Positions 32,880 to 45,355 of a stretch of DNA of 64,000 bases are shown here, in pieces. Under the pieces are notes generated by a model that saw only the letters and a program-made list of their open reading frames with translations, ran no database searches and was not told the DNA's origin. How positions within the stretch are numbered: the first letter of the stretch is position 1; every line of letters starts with the position of its first letter. Origin of the DNA: Bidens hawaiensis (Eukaryota; Streptophyta; Magnoliopsida; Asterales; Asteraceae); NCBI GenBank assembly GCA_021521415.1, contig JAIQDT010004248.1, positions 124,001 through 188,000 of the forward strand. The letters are read 5' to 3'. Position numbers and translations under genes: made by a program.

Positions 32880-35800
32880 ATACAATTCGAACTAACTATG
32901 GGGGATGAGAAGCACAAGCGAGCTGAAATTGTCAACTTCCTGGTCTTGCCCACCACTTCATGCCATAGTATGATCTTGGGCAGAGGAACAATTGCCCAAT
33001 TCAACGCCATACCGTCACCAGCGCATGGCGCGTTGGGGTTCCCAACACCAACAAGAGTAACATTTGTGTACCGAAATCACTTATGCGCAGTAATAAGTAT
33101 ACCTCGAGAGGGGAGAATGAAGCTTCCAGTGGCAAACAACGCGCCAGAGGAATGGATTCTCAACCCAAAATTCCCAGAACAAACAATCACAATCGGAGCT
33201 ACGATATCAGATGACACAAGAGTGAGAATGAAAAGATTGCTCACAACATATATGTCAGTCTTCGCGTGGCAACATTCTGATATGACTGGGGTTCCGCGAG
33301 ACCTGGCGCAGCACTCTCTCAACACATTCAAGTCCGTGGAGCCAATTGCTCAAAAGAAAATAGTCATGGGAGACGAGAAGACAAAGGCCATGAATAAGCA
33401 AGTAGAAGATCTACTGCGCGCGAATATCATTCGCCCAATACGATATCAAACATGGGTAGCCAATCCTGTGATGGTAAAGAAGAGCAATGGGTCATGGAGA
33501 ATGTGCATTGATTTCAAGGACCTCAACAAGGCGTGTCCAAAAGATTGTTACCCCCTCCCAAACATTGACATGAAGGTGGACTCTGTGGTGCCATTTAAGC
33601 TCAAATGTTTCCTGGATTCCTATAAGGGCTATCACCAAATTCAAATGGCACCACAGGATGAAGACAAGACTGCTTTCAGAACTGACAATGGTGTTTTCTG
33701 TTACACAAAAATGCCCTTTGGTTTGAAGAATGCAGGAGCCACTTACCAAAGACTCATGGATGCAATTTTCAACGAGCAGATTGGAAAAAACTTAGAAGTC
33801 TACGTGGATGATTTGGTGATTAAAAGCAGGGTGGAAAAACAAATGCTCAAAGACATCGAAGAAACCCTTCAGCGCCTAAAGGAAGTAAACATGAAGCTCA
33901 ACCCGAGCAAATGCACATTCGGTGTTGAAGAAGGGAAATTTCTCGGCGTAATGGTCACCAAGGATGGTTTCAAGGTGAACCCAGAGAAGGTGGAGGCTAT
34001 CCTCGGCATGCCCTCACCATCCACCATGAAGGAAGTTCAAAAGTTGAATGGTAGATTGGTATCAATTAACAGGTTCCTAGCAAACCATGCAAGCAAATCT
34101 ACCCCATTCATTAACACACTGAGAAATTGCTTAAAGAAAAGCCAATTCAAGTGGACGCCTGAGGCCGAGCAAGCTTTCAGTGAGATAAAAGAATGTCTGA
34201 TAAATCTGCCTGCGCTCACAGCTCCACTACCTGGTGAAACTTTAACGTTGTACCTGTCAACAGGAGAGCGCGCCATTGGCGCAGTATTATTGGTGGATCG
34301 CAAGGGAATCCAAACACCAATTTATTATGTAAGTCGGGTGCTGACAGATCCTGAGACGCGCTACACCATCATAGAAAAGTTAGTTTTATCACTAACGCAT
34401 GCGTCGCGCAAGCTTCAGAGATATTTCAATGGTCATCCTATTGAAGTCCTGACTGATTACAACATCCAGCAAGTCTTGCGACGTCCCGCGCTCTCAGGAA
34501 GGCTGACAAAATGGGCGCTGGAATTAGGGGAGCACACGATCACCTATAAGCCTCGTCCGGCAATCAAGGGACAAGTCTTAGCTGATTTCATCGCAGAAAT
34601 CCCTGAAGGAAAAGTCGAAGAGGCTCAGCGCGAAGTAGACCCTCCGCAAGCCAATAATGAAGAAAACGTTTGGAGATTATTCACTGATGGAGCTTCAAAC
34701 AACGAAGGGTCCGGCGCAGGCCTCAAACTGGTGGATCCAGAAAATCATGAGTATACTTACGCAATCAGGTTGGATTTCAAGAGCACCAACAATGAAGCTG
34801 AGTATGAAGCCCTGCTGGATGGTTTGCGCATCGCGCACAAGTTCGGAGTTAAAAAGCTAGAGGCTCATGTAGATTCATACCTGGTAGCAGCACAAGTCAA
34901 TGGCCTTTATGATGCCAAGGAGAACACCATGCCTCTGTATCTAGAGCAGGCGAAGAAACTCACCGAACAATTTGACTTTTTCAGAATCATACACATTCCG
35001 CGCAGTGAAAATAAGTCTGCCGACGCGCTAAGCAAGATGGCATCAACCAGCTTCGATCATTTTGGCAAAGATGTCAGGGTGGAAGTAATGAGCAACCCGT
35101 CGGTGGGAGCGAAGTCTGTTCTTGTAATTCATACAACACCTTCATCATGGATAACTCCAATAATGGAATTCTTGAAGGAGGGAAAGTTACCAGACGATCG
35201 CGCACAGGCAAGGAAGATAAGACACAAGTCGCAGAACTACGAAATGCTCGATGGTACGTTATATCGACGCTCTTATCTTGGACCACTCATGAAATGCCTA
35301 GACGCTGAGAAAGCAAGCTATGTGATCAGAGAGATACACGAAGGAATCTGTGGAATACATGCTGGCCCGCGCATGGTGGTCGCCAAGGCAATGAACGCAG
35401 GTTACTATTGGCCAGGCATGTACTTGGATGCGTTAAAAGAGATCCAAAAATGCAAAGCGTGTCAGAGCTATGCGCCAAATACCATGCGGCCAAAGAACAA
35501 CTTGATTCCGGTAACCTCTGCATGGCCTTTCCACAAGTGGGCAATCGATATTGTGGGTCCCTTACCACAAGCGCCAGGGCGAGTAAAGTTTTTGGTAGTG
35601 GCAGTAGACTATTTCACAAAATGGGTTGAAGCCAAGCCACTGGCAAAAATTACAGCCGAGGCAATGAAGCAATTTATTTGGAGCCACATCGTATGCCGTT
35701 TTGGCCTGCCCATGGAAATCGTGAGCGACAATGGCAAACAATTCACTGACAGGAAGATATCCAGTTGGTTCAAGGAATTGCACATCAATCAGATCTTCAC

Positions 35801-36380
35801 TTCAGTATACCACCCTCAAGGGAATGGTCAAGTGGAACGTGCGAACCAAAGCTTGCTGAATGGGCTGAAGAAAAGGTTGGAGGGAGAGTCCCATGCATGG
35901 GTCGAGGAGTTACCTAATGTCCTGTGGGCGCACAGGACATTAAGCAAAACCAGTAATTGCGAGTCCCCGTTCAGCCTAACCTATGGAACGGAGGCTATGA
36001 TTCCAGCAGAGATTGGATGCCCATCCTATAGAGTGCTCATGATGAGTAAGACGGATAACGAGCAAGAAAGGAGGTTGGATCTCAATTTGCTTGAGTGACG
36101 CAGAGAGGCGGCTATCATCAATGAAGCCAAATACAAGAAAAAGCTAGAAAAATACTACAATCAGCGCGTGAAAGAATGCCACTTCAAGAAGAATGATTTT
36201 GTCATTCGAAACAATGAAGCTAGTCGCGCAATACCCCCAGGAAAGATGTCTCCCAACTGGGAGGGACCTTATCAAGTCTCAGAAGAATTGGGAAAAGGCG
36301 CATACGCTTTAAAAGATTTAAATAGAAAGAAGATCCCGCGCACATGGAACGCAGCACAACTTAGAAAATGTTTCATGTAA
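32880..36380 (+). pseudogene. pol: RT, RNase H, archaeal-type RNase H and integrase of the Tat element
   Basis: After the TAG the frame is open to 36095. RT: KSNGSWRMCIDFKDLNKACP, FLDSYKGYHQIQM, MPFGLKNAGATYQRLMD and YVDD at 33801-33812. RNase H: TLYLSTGERAIGAVLL, YYVSRVLTDPETRY. Second RNase H: LFTDGASNNEGSGAG, NNEAEYEALLDGL, HVDSYLVAAQV, RSENKSADALSKMA. Integrase: HEGICGIH and CKACQ zinc residues, then D, D, E in AIDIVGPLP, VSDNGKQF and GQVERAN. A TGA at 36096-36098 (most simply a former CGA) cuts off the integrase C-terminal domain, which continues in frame to 36380 (PNWEGPYQVSEELGKGAYAL). All catalytic residues are present, so only point lesions disable it. Confidence 0.95.
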
Positions 36381-37160
36381 AAGTTGTCAAGTTTGTAATC
36401 AAGGCTTTGTAAGCCATTATGAATAATGATACGCTCTATTTTAATATGCGTTCTATTACCTTTTGCATACATGTTTCACACTTCCCTTTATTAATTTTGA
36501 GCAATATGACAACATTGTATTGACATCAAACTAAAAATAAAATGAAGTAAAACATACATGCGCGAGCTTCAAGCTCAGACGCGTTAACGAGTTTTAACTC
36601 TGAAACGTCAGGGCCTTAGCCCAATAATATGATCCTTAGCTCAAATTACTCATAGCATCCATCCTACGTATTGCGCAGCTGGACCATAAAAATACCTAAG
36701 CACAACTAAGGCAAAGCACATGCCAAAGCATAGTTGTTAAGGTCTCAGGTCGGGGCCGCGCATAGGATCATAATGGATATAGGCAGAGTAACACATACTG
36801 ACACGTAAAGGCTAAAAAACTCATTCATAATTCACTATAATAAATGCACGATAACGTCGCGCGAAAGAGGAATAATGAAATGCCAAGGCACGTGTCAGCA
36901 TATTCAGAACATCGCAAAATAACTTGAAATATGACAACTGTTAAGGATTAAGTAAAAATAATTTCCTTACAACCTTGTTCAAGTTTCAATGTGTAAGCAT
37001 ACCTTATATTCAACAAGCACACACATGCAATATAAAGAGATGAATTGGGAATGCGCAAGATGCGAATAAGGAAAAAACAAAATTTCATTCCGAAACATAG
37101 AAGTTTACAAATTTACAAATGATGAGGTAGAAACTACAAACAAAAAAAAAGAAGGGCTTT
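36381..37160. other. Spacer between pol and the antisense gene
   Basis: Non-coding. It must hold the 3' end of the antisense transcript. No terminator can be named; A/T-rich stretches at 36410-36560 and 37080-37150 could carry poly(A) signals on either strand. Confidence 0.5.
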
Positions 37161-40100
37161 TCAAGTCTCTATGTTAATATCAGCCTCTTCATCCTCCTCA
37201 TCATTATTTCCTCCCTCAACATCTGGCGCAACCCGCTCCTCGTCATCTCCAAACGTACCATAATCAAGCTGTTCGTCTTGAATATAGTCGTCTTCTATCA
37301 TGATAGCGTCAGGAGTAGGTCCTTTAGCCACGCCAGAGCCGCTGGCAGAGGTAGCGTTGCCCGCGCCATCATCACTGCCACCAGTCCCTTCACATTCATC
37401 AAGTAATTTCTTTAAAGCGCCAAGATCGGGCTGGTCAGCAAGCGCGGCTATCTGCAAGTCACAAGGAACAGTATAAGTACCAAAGATTATGAAAAAAAGT
37501 CAAGTAAACTCAGTAAGGTTAAAATACCTGCTCAAGGATGGGAATTGGAGTATTCAGGTACTTCTCCCCCACCTCAGCCATGTCAGCGCAAACAGCGTCG
37601 AGCTGATAAGGGTAGTCGGATGGATTCTTCTTTAGCATGCCATATTCATAACCATCCTTAAACCCCTCAGCCCGACCCACCAAGCGCGACGCCGCATTAC
37701 AGTCCATCACAAGGGTCTGAAACTCGTCTGAGTATTTCATGGCATAAGCGCAACGAGTCACACCCTGTGAAATCAGCCATTGACGGTCCTGCGCGAGGGA
37801 AGAAACAGACGTCTCAAGAGCAGGGATTTGAGAGTTTAATAACTTAACAGTTTCCTTGACTTGTTCTAGCTCTTCTTTGTCAGACGCTGCTGCCGCTAAG
37901 GCTTCATTCTTTTCCGCTCGCGCAGCATCGAGCTCTTTCTTCAGGCGCGCAACCTCAGTCTCCAATAAAGATTTTTCAGTATTAACCTACGCAATAGTTT
38001 GGTCACGCGCCTCCACTGCTAACTCCAGGTCACGCGCTTGAGGCGCGTACTTGGCCGCATCTGCCTCTGCCACTTGCAGTTTCTCCCGCGTAGCTTGCAG
38101 CTCAGCCCGTGCTTCACAAAAGCAGCGTTGGAACTTGCCCGGTTCTCGCTAAGTTCTGCTTGGAGTTTCTCAGCTTTCTCTCGGGCATCAGAACGATTCC
38201 AAGCAGAAATCTTAGCCTCTTGCTTGGCCTCCACAAGGGCATCACGTACCTTTATATAATCATTGCGAAGCTCTTGGGAGGCAGCAAAAAACGCAGACCC
38301 AGCATAAAGGTGGTCATTAAGCAAATCCACGCGAGCGCGGTCCTCTTGAAACCTCCTTTCAGCTGGAGGAACAGAGTGAGCCCAAAAGTCTTTACATACG
38401 CCCAAGGATTGGAATGAGCTCTCTTCAGTGATACTCCAGCTCGGGCGGTATATGTGATCGGCTCTCTACAAGCACAAAGCATCGCAAATAAACGTTTTAG
38501 TTATCTAAACACTAATTTGGAAGTCTGCGCAGCGGAGCAAAATAAAGTTATACCTGAGGAGAACTGGCAGGAAGATTAGCGCCAGCTGATGAGCTTCTGC
38601 CTGTCCCATGAGAAGAAGGCTGCGCCACGAAATCGCGTGGCGCTGTAGGGCTTACGCGGCCACCATCAGAGTTTTCAAAATCAACCTCCTCATCATCCTC
38701 TATAACAGGTCTCTTCTCCTGCGACTTGGAGGAATTAAAAATAGTTTCACGAGGAGGGCTGCGCGCAGGAGGAGGTGAGGGAGGTCTTAACGCTGTTAGA
38801 GTAGCGCGAAATATAGTCTCCTGCTCCTTAGTGATCCCAATAAGGGGAGATTCAGTACTTGTTGGAGCAGGAGTAGAACTAACGGCGCCAGCGCTAGCAG
38901 TGCCACCAGCAGCTTGTGTGCCAGCTATAATTCCTATGAAAAAACCAACAAGGAGATTGATTCATGACTTGAACTAAAGGAAAAAATCAGACAATCAAAG
39001 CGCAATAAATACCTTAGCACACCGCAGTCCGCGAATTAAGCATCGCCATGAAGTCCATTTTCCCCCTTTTTGAGGGCAAAACAGAGGACTTTAAAACAAC
39101 CTTCGGCATAGCCTTGGCACCTTGCTGCGCCTGAGGTTGAGCCACCAACGTTGCCGGCTCTACAAACATTTGAGTGAACAAAGCTTCATTAATAACTCTA
39201 TCGGAATCACGCTCATAAAACAACAAAATATAAACAAAGTATACCTGTTGGAGAAGACGAAACAGCAGGCGCAGCACCGCTTCCCTTGTCCGCCGCGCGC
39301 AGAGATGAGGTGGCAGCACCATACCTCGTGTGGACTGGAGGACTGCCCACACCTTGAGGCAAAGAAGACGAGGAAAACTTGGAAGTAAAACCCTTGGTTT
39401 TCTCAAGTCCCTTCACTTGAGTAGGAGGAAGATTCTGGGCAACAGAGGCATCATCTTTTTTCTGTTTTTTACTGGCCCCTGCGCCAGTCTTGCCTTTAGC
39501 CTTACGCTTGAGTTTTTGCGCTTCAGCTTCTGCCTCCTCCCCTTCCTCTTCCACAGGCTCCAACTCATAATTAGCGAGCGTATCTACAATGCGCGCAACA
39601 GAAATGTTAAAACCAAATTTGGTATTCTAAGGGCCTAAACACAAATACAAGGGCTTACCAGGCGCATCGCTGTCAAAGCAAAACTCTAAGTCGACAGGGA
39701 TGAACATATCATCGAAGCGATCAGGGAAAGCAACTTCCCCAGCGTTCAGGGCGACAGAGCTACCTTCTGTATGCTCGTCATAGGCGGCGTGGATGTATTC
39801 CTTGCTTTCTGCATAAAACAAGACAAGTGATATCAACAAAACGAATTATTCTCGCGCAAAATTAATGCAATGAACAAACAACCCACCTAAGCCATCAACA
39901 TGGATGACAGGCTCAGTCTCGCTGTCAGTCCACCTCTTGCTCATACCAACCCCCACCAACGCTTCCTCGCAAATATTCTTGGCGGGGGATGGTTCAGCAG
40001 TTAATTTTTTAAACCCATGTGCCCGTTGGGTTCTTAAGGACATTGTCATCCGCGGGCGCAAAAGTGATCGCGCGCACAGTCATATGGATTGGAATAACAC

Positions 40101-40698
40101 CAGCTTTGACGTAGAAAAACTTCTCAGTCCAGTCATGAAGGCTCTTAAAAGTGACAGTAGAGCATTTAACCTTCTGACTGCGCGGAGTAAACGAAAACCA
40201 AGAATCTTGAACCTTTGGTTTATAGAAATATTGAAAGCGGCGAGGAGTAGGCTCTTCGCGCTGAGCTTTGCACATAAACTCAAAATGAGTCATGCGCACC
40301 AACCCAAAAGGGTGAACTTAGGATATGTGAATTCCATAAAATTGAAGGTGCGCACCTATAAACCTTGTCATCGGAAGACGAAGGTTACAGTGAGTAAGAA
40401 AATGAGAATATAGAGAGATATAGCCGGCAGGAGGATCCGCAGCCGTCTGCCCGGCTGCTGGGAGCAGACAACCATACTCAGGGAGAAAACCCTGAGAAGC
40501 AATGAGACTATCAAGCTCAGGCTGTTTCAACTTGCAGGGGATCTCGTCCCATCTTTTCGCCGTTTTATTCTTTCCCCCCTCCTCCGACGAAGCCTCAGCA
40601 ACCCGAATACCCTTGCCGGTTTTCTTCAAAGTAGACATAACCACTGATTTTACACGGCCTTTACTAGGGGAAATTGTGGTGTCTGGGTTATCAGACAT
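37161..40698 (-). pseudogene. Antisense seven-exon gene inside the Tat element
   Basis: On the minus strand seven exons can be joined through GT-AG introns that all keep the frame: 40698-39887, 39808-39659, 39583-39245, 39159-39013, 38933-38554, 38465-37528, 37451-37161. Exon 1 resembles, from memory, the family called putative gypsy-type transposon (Pfam Transposase_28): SQGFLPEYGCLLPAAGQ, ADPPAGYISLYSHF, LRLPMTRFIGAHLQFYGIHI. Exons 3-5 are Lys/Ser-rich with basic patches; exon 6 is a long coiled coil (AEKLQAELSENRA, LKKELDAARAEKNE); exon 7 is acidic. Lesions: TAA 40318-40320, a shift near 40020, TAA 39014-39016, a shift near 38110 and TAG 37987-37989; each TAA/TAG is in a place where Gln fits. 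Antisense extra genes are known in Tat elements, with unknown function. The promoter probably lies in 40699-41200. Confidence 0.82.
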
Positions 40699-41215
40699 AC
40701 AATTGCGAATCGAACAATATGGTTACTTTAAGCACGGAATTCAGGGACGAAGACGAAAGCTCTTAATCGGAATGTAAATGATAAGCAAAAGCTCTGAAAT
40801 GACAGTGAAGATGAAGAAAAAACCGTTCAAAAGGTTTGGTTTTATATGCCCAGGGGAGAGAAAGAGAAACAAGTAATAATCAGATCTACGCTCACGCGCC
40901 CCCACTCGCAGGCGTAGGCCAACATAAGCGCGACACGTGTTCCTGACACTGCATGAGGAGACGTGAAAGGCCACTGTAGCACCTCGAGCACACGAAAGGT
41001 CTAACACATAACGTCTCTATCTCTGATGCATGTCAACACCAACCAACCACATGCATTGACGATTTGTTTTAACCAAAGGGATGGAATTTCGCGCAACGCG
41101 CGTTCAAGAAAAGAAAAAGAAAAAACAAGCCCTATTGAAAAAGCAAACTATTAAGTCTAATATCTATCTTATCTCGCTCGCGCGAGACAAGACATACATT
41201 AGACTGTGGGGGGCT
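40699..41215. promoter_or_regulatory. Region between antisense gene and 3' LTR; polypurine tract at its end
   Basis: By position this holds the promoter and leader of the antisense gene on the minus strand and, on +, the polypurine tract GTGGGGGGCT (about 41206-41215) directly before the 3' LTR. No specific regulatory motif can be defended by eye. Confidence 0.55.
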
Positions 41216-42096
41216 TGAAGGGGTATGCACCCGCCTTAACATCGAGCGGGGCGGGTCAACCCACAAGATATAAACAAGAGGCTTGAAATCAGGATGTCAT
41301 GAAGACACAAAGCCAAAACCTATGCGCAAGCGCATGAAACATCTGCGCGTGGCGCATATCACATATGCGCGTGGCGCATGAAATATCTGCGCGTGGCGCA
41401 TATCACATACGCGCAAGCGCATGAAACATCTGTGAGAATAAAGAGAAGACCTTGCGCATCCCCGGGATAGGCGCATAAAGGCCGCGCGTAAGCGACACAC
41501 AACAAATGAGACAATAGTCTAATCCAAATCAGGATAAGGACAACCATGATTGTACTCATCAGGCAACCTTCCAGAAGGTATCTTTTAAGGAATAAAGAAT
41601 GTGCTGATGTTGACAGCTGCCAATGAAGGGTGGACAACTTAGCAAAGCCCATGTGCCACCACGTGATGGCACATGGGTCAGGTGAAATACCTTGGTCAGA
41701 GAATAATCAATGAAAAAGCACCAGGTGTCCTAAGTACACGTGGCGCGAAGCAATAGGAGGAGGCCAAAAAGGCCCTAATTGGGTCTGAGCCCAATCATTG
41801 GAAACCCTAATACTATAAATACCACACCACCTCCACAGTTGGAGGCAGGCAAGAAAATATACTCTAAGTCCTTTACTCATTTTCACATCTTGATTATCTT
41901 CTCCTACAATACCTGATTCTCACACCGGAGGGTTACCCCAAAGAGGACCCCTCTGTCCCTTTCTAAGGGGTAAGCTCACGGTGCTGTTCGTTTTGTAGGT
42001 GGAAGAACTCGTATCCTGGAAAACCATCGGTGATATAGCACACTCGTACCCGAGGAACGTTGATCGTATACAAGTAAGTCGATACACGCTTCTTCA
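41216..42096 (+). repeat. 3' LTR of the Tat element, 881 bp
   Basis: Same ends as the 5' LTR. It has 44 extra bases near 41365-41408, a further copy of the GCGCGTGGCGCAT repeat unit, and five substitutions. TATAAATA is at 41814-41821. Confidence 0.97.
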
Positions 42097-42101
42097 CCAT
42101 C

Positions 42102-42765
42102 TTTTCTTTTCTAGTAATATTATTATAGTTATACTAACTTACTGAGTATATGACATGACAACGGCGTAAGGTCCAAGTTTTCACCCAAAGAAGAAAATGA
42201 GTGATCTCTTCAGCTTTCTTGCTAATGGAATGACTATATAACTTCTTACAACTTGTTTAAATTGTGGGGTGCTTGCGAAAATCTTTAATAAAATTGCTTT
42301 TTATCCTACAAATGGGTTAAATTTTGATAAAGTGGCGTTCCAAGCATGACAAAGGCACTCCACACCCCGCGCGTTTTCGTTCAATCTTTGTCACTTTCTA
42401 GCGTCATAAATGTTAATATGGATAGGTTAATTATTACTATATAAGGTGGTCTGCATATATGTTTAACGTGGTTAAAATTGATGAAATGCTGTTTTATGTA
42501 TAAAAAATCTCTGCAGACATTCACGATCTAAAAGTGTTTTGCTCAGCCTCTACATAGAAGATGCTTGTGTTACTAATAAATCTTTCAAAAAATAATAATT
42601 ATATTACATCACTTGTAGTTCTTTTGATATATACATAGTTTATAGAATTCTTTTGATATATACATAGTTTATAGAATTCTTATGAAAATGAAATGTTAAT
42701 TGTGTCTTATAGTTTAAAAGTAGATTGTTTTGACGAGCTTCATCGTCTTCAAATGCATAATCAGC
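42102..42765. other. Intergenic with a 29-bp tandem repeat
   Basis: No gene seen. A 29-bp unit beginning TTCTTTTGATATATACATAG occurs twice in direct tandem at 42619-42676. Confidence 0.6.
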
Positions 42766-42967
42766 TTAGACAGTGGGTAATGGGCAACACCCCCCCCCCC
42801 TCCCGACCGCCGATAAGGGAGGGGGGAGCGACATGAGGTTGTCGCCGGATCCGTTGAAGAATATTATTATTTTAATTATTTGACCATCGCTAACGGTCAA
42901 AAATAAATAAAAAAATAATTAATTAACAAAATTAATATAAATACCCAACCAATTCAACAAATTTCAC

Positions 42968-43594
42968 TAAGGCTGAGCACGGTTCGGTTCGTTTTTTAGG
43001 TGAAACCGAAAAGTCGGTTTTTCAAATACACAAACCGATCGGTTTTCGGTTTTTCGGTTTCGGTTCAGTTATAATCGGTTTTTTTTTTTTGGTATGTGTA
43101 CACAATGCAAAAAAAATTCCAAAAAAATGAAAATGAACATTAGATTCGAAACACGAAAATAGGCATTTGTTACGTGGAACCAAACGAATACAAACTTGCA
43201 ATGGTACTAGAGTTTAAAATTCAACAAAGTTCTTAATCAAAAAACACTAAAAGTTTAGTTTCAATCTTCATTCTTCATGTTATTCATCTTCAAAGATTAC
43301 TCCCAATCTTCATCATATAATCTTCATCACAATCAACGGTAGATCCTTTTAGTGTTTTGTTTCCGGTCATAACATCTAAAAAAACACATATAATTGTATG
43401 AATATTTAAGTGAAAATACATATCGGTTCGGTTCGGTTTTTTTTGGTTTTTCAAAAATGGAAAACCGAATCGAAACCAAAAATTCGGTTTTTCAAAAAAC
43501 AAAAAATTAACCGTCAGTTAATGCTTCGGTTCGGTTTTTTCGGTTCGGTGTTTTCGGTTGCGGTTCGGTGAATTCGGTTTTACGCTCACCCCTA
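42968..43594. mobile_element. hAT-type MITE, 627 bp, nested
   Basis: Ends TAAGGCTGAGC and, as complement, TAGGGGTGAGCG. 8-bp duplications AATTTCAC (42960-42967) and ATTTTCAC (43595-43602) match at 7 of 8. The ends are dense in GGTTCGGTT/AACCGAA repeats. No ORF. It lies in the 5' non-coding part of the Harbinger-type element. Confidence 0.8.
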
Positions 43595-43660
43595 ATTTTC
43601 ACCATTTCATATACCAACTCAACCTCCAAAAACCAATATCATCCAACTTTCTTTACCAAA

Positions 43661-45098
43661 ATGGATTCAACAAATACTTCTGGCATGGTGGAACAATTTA
43701 TTGAGAATAAGAAGAAGATAGATCAGATCATGCAAGAGACAGCGGAGCAGGAGGGTAAGATTATGAGTGCATTTCGGGCTGTAACAAATAAAATAGTTTC
43801 TGGTTCTACTAGTTCTCTACCACGTAGGAGGCGATCGTATATCAATCGAGACCATGTGGATGCAAATGATCGTTTAATGAAATACTACTTCAACGATACG
43901 CCTAGATACAACGACACTAAGTTTGAACGTCGTTTTCGGATGTGTAGACATTTATTTTTGCGCATTGCGGAAGATTTGGAGCTGGAGTATCCGTATTTTC
44001 AACAAAAATACGACGCAAGAGGATATTTAGGATTCAGCACCTTCCAAAAGTGTACTTTGTCGCTACATATCCTCGCATGCGTAAACACAACCGATATCAA
44101 CGATGAGTATTTAAAGATGGCGGAGAAAACGACGCGAGACACGCTAGAGAATTTTTGCATCACTAAAATTTAATTTGTTTTAAATTAATTTATTTTTTAA
44201 ACCTACTTGTTTTAATTAATTATTTTAAATTATTTAAATTAATTATTTTTTAACCTACTTGTTTTTAATTTTAATTGTTTTAATCATTTATTTATATAGG
44301 AATAATACAACTATACGGTCCTTGTTATCTAGGATTCCAACTTCAAACGACCAAAGTCGCATATATGATACAAACAAAAGTAAACATTATTTTCTCGGCA
44401 TGATAGGGAGTATAGATTGCATGCATTGGGAGTGGAGCAAATGTCCAACCGCACGGCGAGGTCAATACATTCGTGGTGACCATGGAGTACCAACGGTTAG
44501 TCTTTAAGCCATTTGTTCACAAGATCTTTAGGTTTGGTCGGCCTACGGCTCTGTCAGGTCCAACAACGAGATAAACGTCCACAACTCATCGCCCGTACTA
44601 AAGTATTACATCAACCGTAGCATACCGGTCTTACCGTTTTATGCAACGTTACCTACTACCATCACAGATACTATATGGGAAATGGGATGTATCCGGAGTA
44701 CTCGATCATCATGAAACGTTTCAAGACCCGATCGAAGAAGAAAGAGAATATTTTCATAAGAAACAAGAGTCCGCGCAAAAGGATATCAAGAGGTGTTTCG
44801 GGTTCTAAAAATATGTTAGCATTATGTGAAAAACCTCTGTCGTGTATGGTCGTTGGTAAAAACGAGCGATGCCATGTATACGTGTATCATATTGTATAAT
44901 ATGATTTTAGAAGATAAGGGCAAAGCAATATGCCAACAATATATACTAGGGAGCGTTACAAAACAATTTCATGAACTAACCGAAAGAACAACGAACACGA
45001 AACAATCGTGAACTCACATCATGAAACGTATTTGGGATAATCGTCCCGTTGAAGACGAAGATGATCAACAATACGGCGAAAGCGAAGACAAATCTTAA
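43661..45098 (+). pseudogene. Harbinger-type (plant transposon) transposase, broken
   Basis: The transposase would cut and rejoin the element ends. The first piece (43661-44173, 170 codons) contains RRRRSYINRDHVDANDRLMK, RFRMCRHLFLRIAEDLE and LGFSTFQKCTLSLHILA, the N-terminal part of the Plant_tran/Harbinger family. After an A/T-rich interval ending in ATATAG (possible intron, 44174-44300) comes the DDE region: FLGMIGSIDCMHWEWSKCP and GQYIRGDHGVPT (to 44507). Beyond several frame changes, GNGMYPEYSIIMKRF (44675 on) and DAMYTCIILYNMILEDKGKA (about 44865-44925) follow, ending near 45098 with an acidic tail. The second catalytic region (normally about GSNNDINVL) is scrambled. Not functional. Confidence 0.85.
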
Positions 45099-45355
45099 AT
45101 TAGTATTTTTTATATATTTTTTGGTGTATTTTTTTATTTTGATGTATTCTTTTATTTATTTAATTTAATGAATTATTTAATTTAATGAGTTCTTATTTGT
45201 TTAATTTAATTATAAAAAAATTAAAAAATGATGACGTGGCGATGTGATGGGGCTACAAAACCACTACACCACTAAAATAAAAATCGCGTCTCTGCTGACG
45301 TGACGCCATGTATCGAAAATCACCCTCATTTTGTAGCCCTCCACTTAGATGATTA

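Larger units (their letters stand above)
30012..42096 (+). mobile_element. Complete Ty3/gypsy element, Tat lineage, 12,085 bp, TSD CCATC
   Basis: LTRs at 30012-30848 and 41216-42096 enclose gag, protease, RT, RNase H, a second (archaeal-type) RNase H and integrase on +, then an antisense spliced gene. Exact TSDs CCATC lie at 30007-30011 and 42097-42101. The dual RNase H and an additional gene between pol and the 3' LTR define the Tat lineage. The LTRs differ by five substitutions and one 44-bp tandem insertion by my count, so the insertion is young. One frameshift and two stops disable the + coding region. Confidence 0.97.
42769..45352 (+). mobile_element. PIF/Harbinger-type transposon, broken
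   Basis: A decayed Harbinger-type transposase (43661-45098) lies between TTA triplets at 42766-42768 and 45353-45355. The terminal inverted repeats are weak: left GACAGTGGGTAATGGGC, right (complement) CTAAGTGGAGGGC. The right end shares TGACGCCAT...AAATCACCC wording with the MITE at 25342-25575. A hAT MITE sits in the left part. The exact ends are less sure than the coding core. Confidence 0.65.

Noticed and set aside
43661..44173. Intact host gene of the transposase-derived kind
   Set aside because: Downstream parts are shifted and the second catalytic region is scrambled, so it is a dead transposase.
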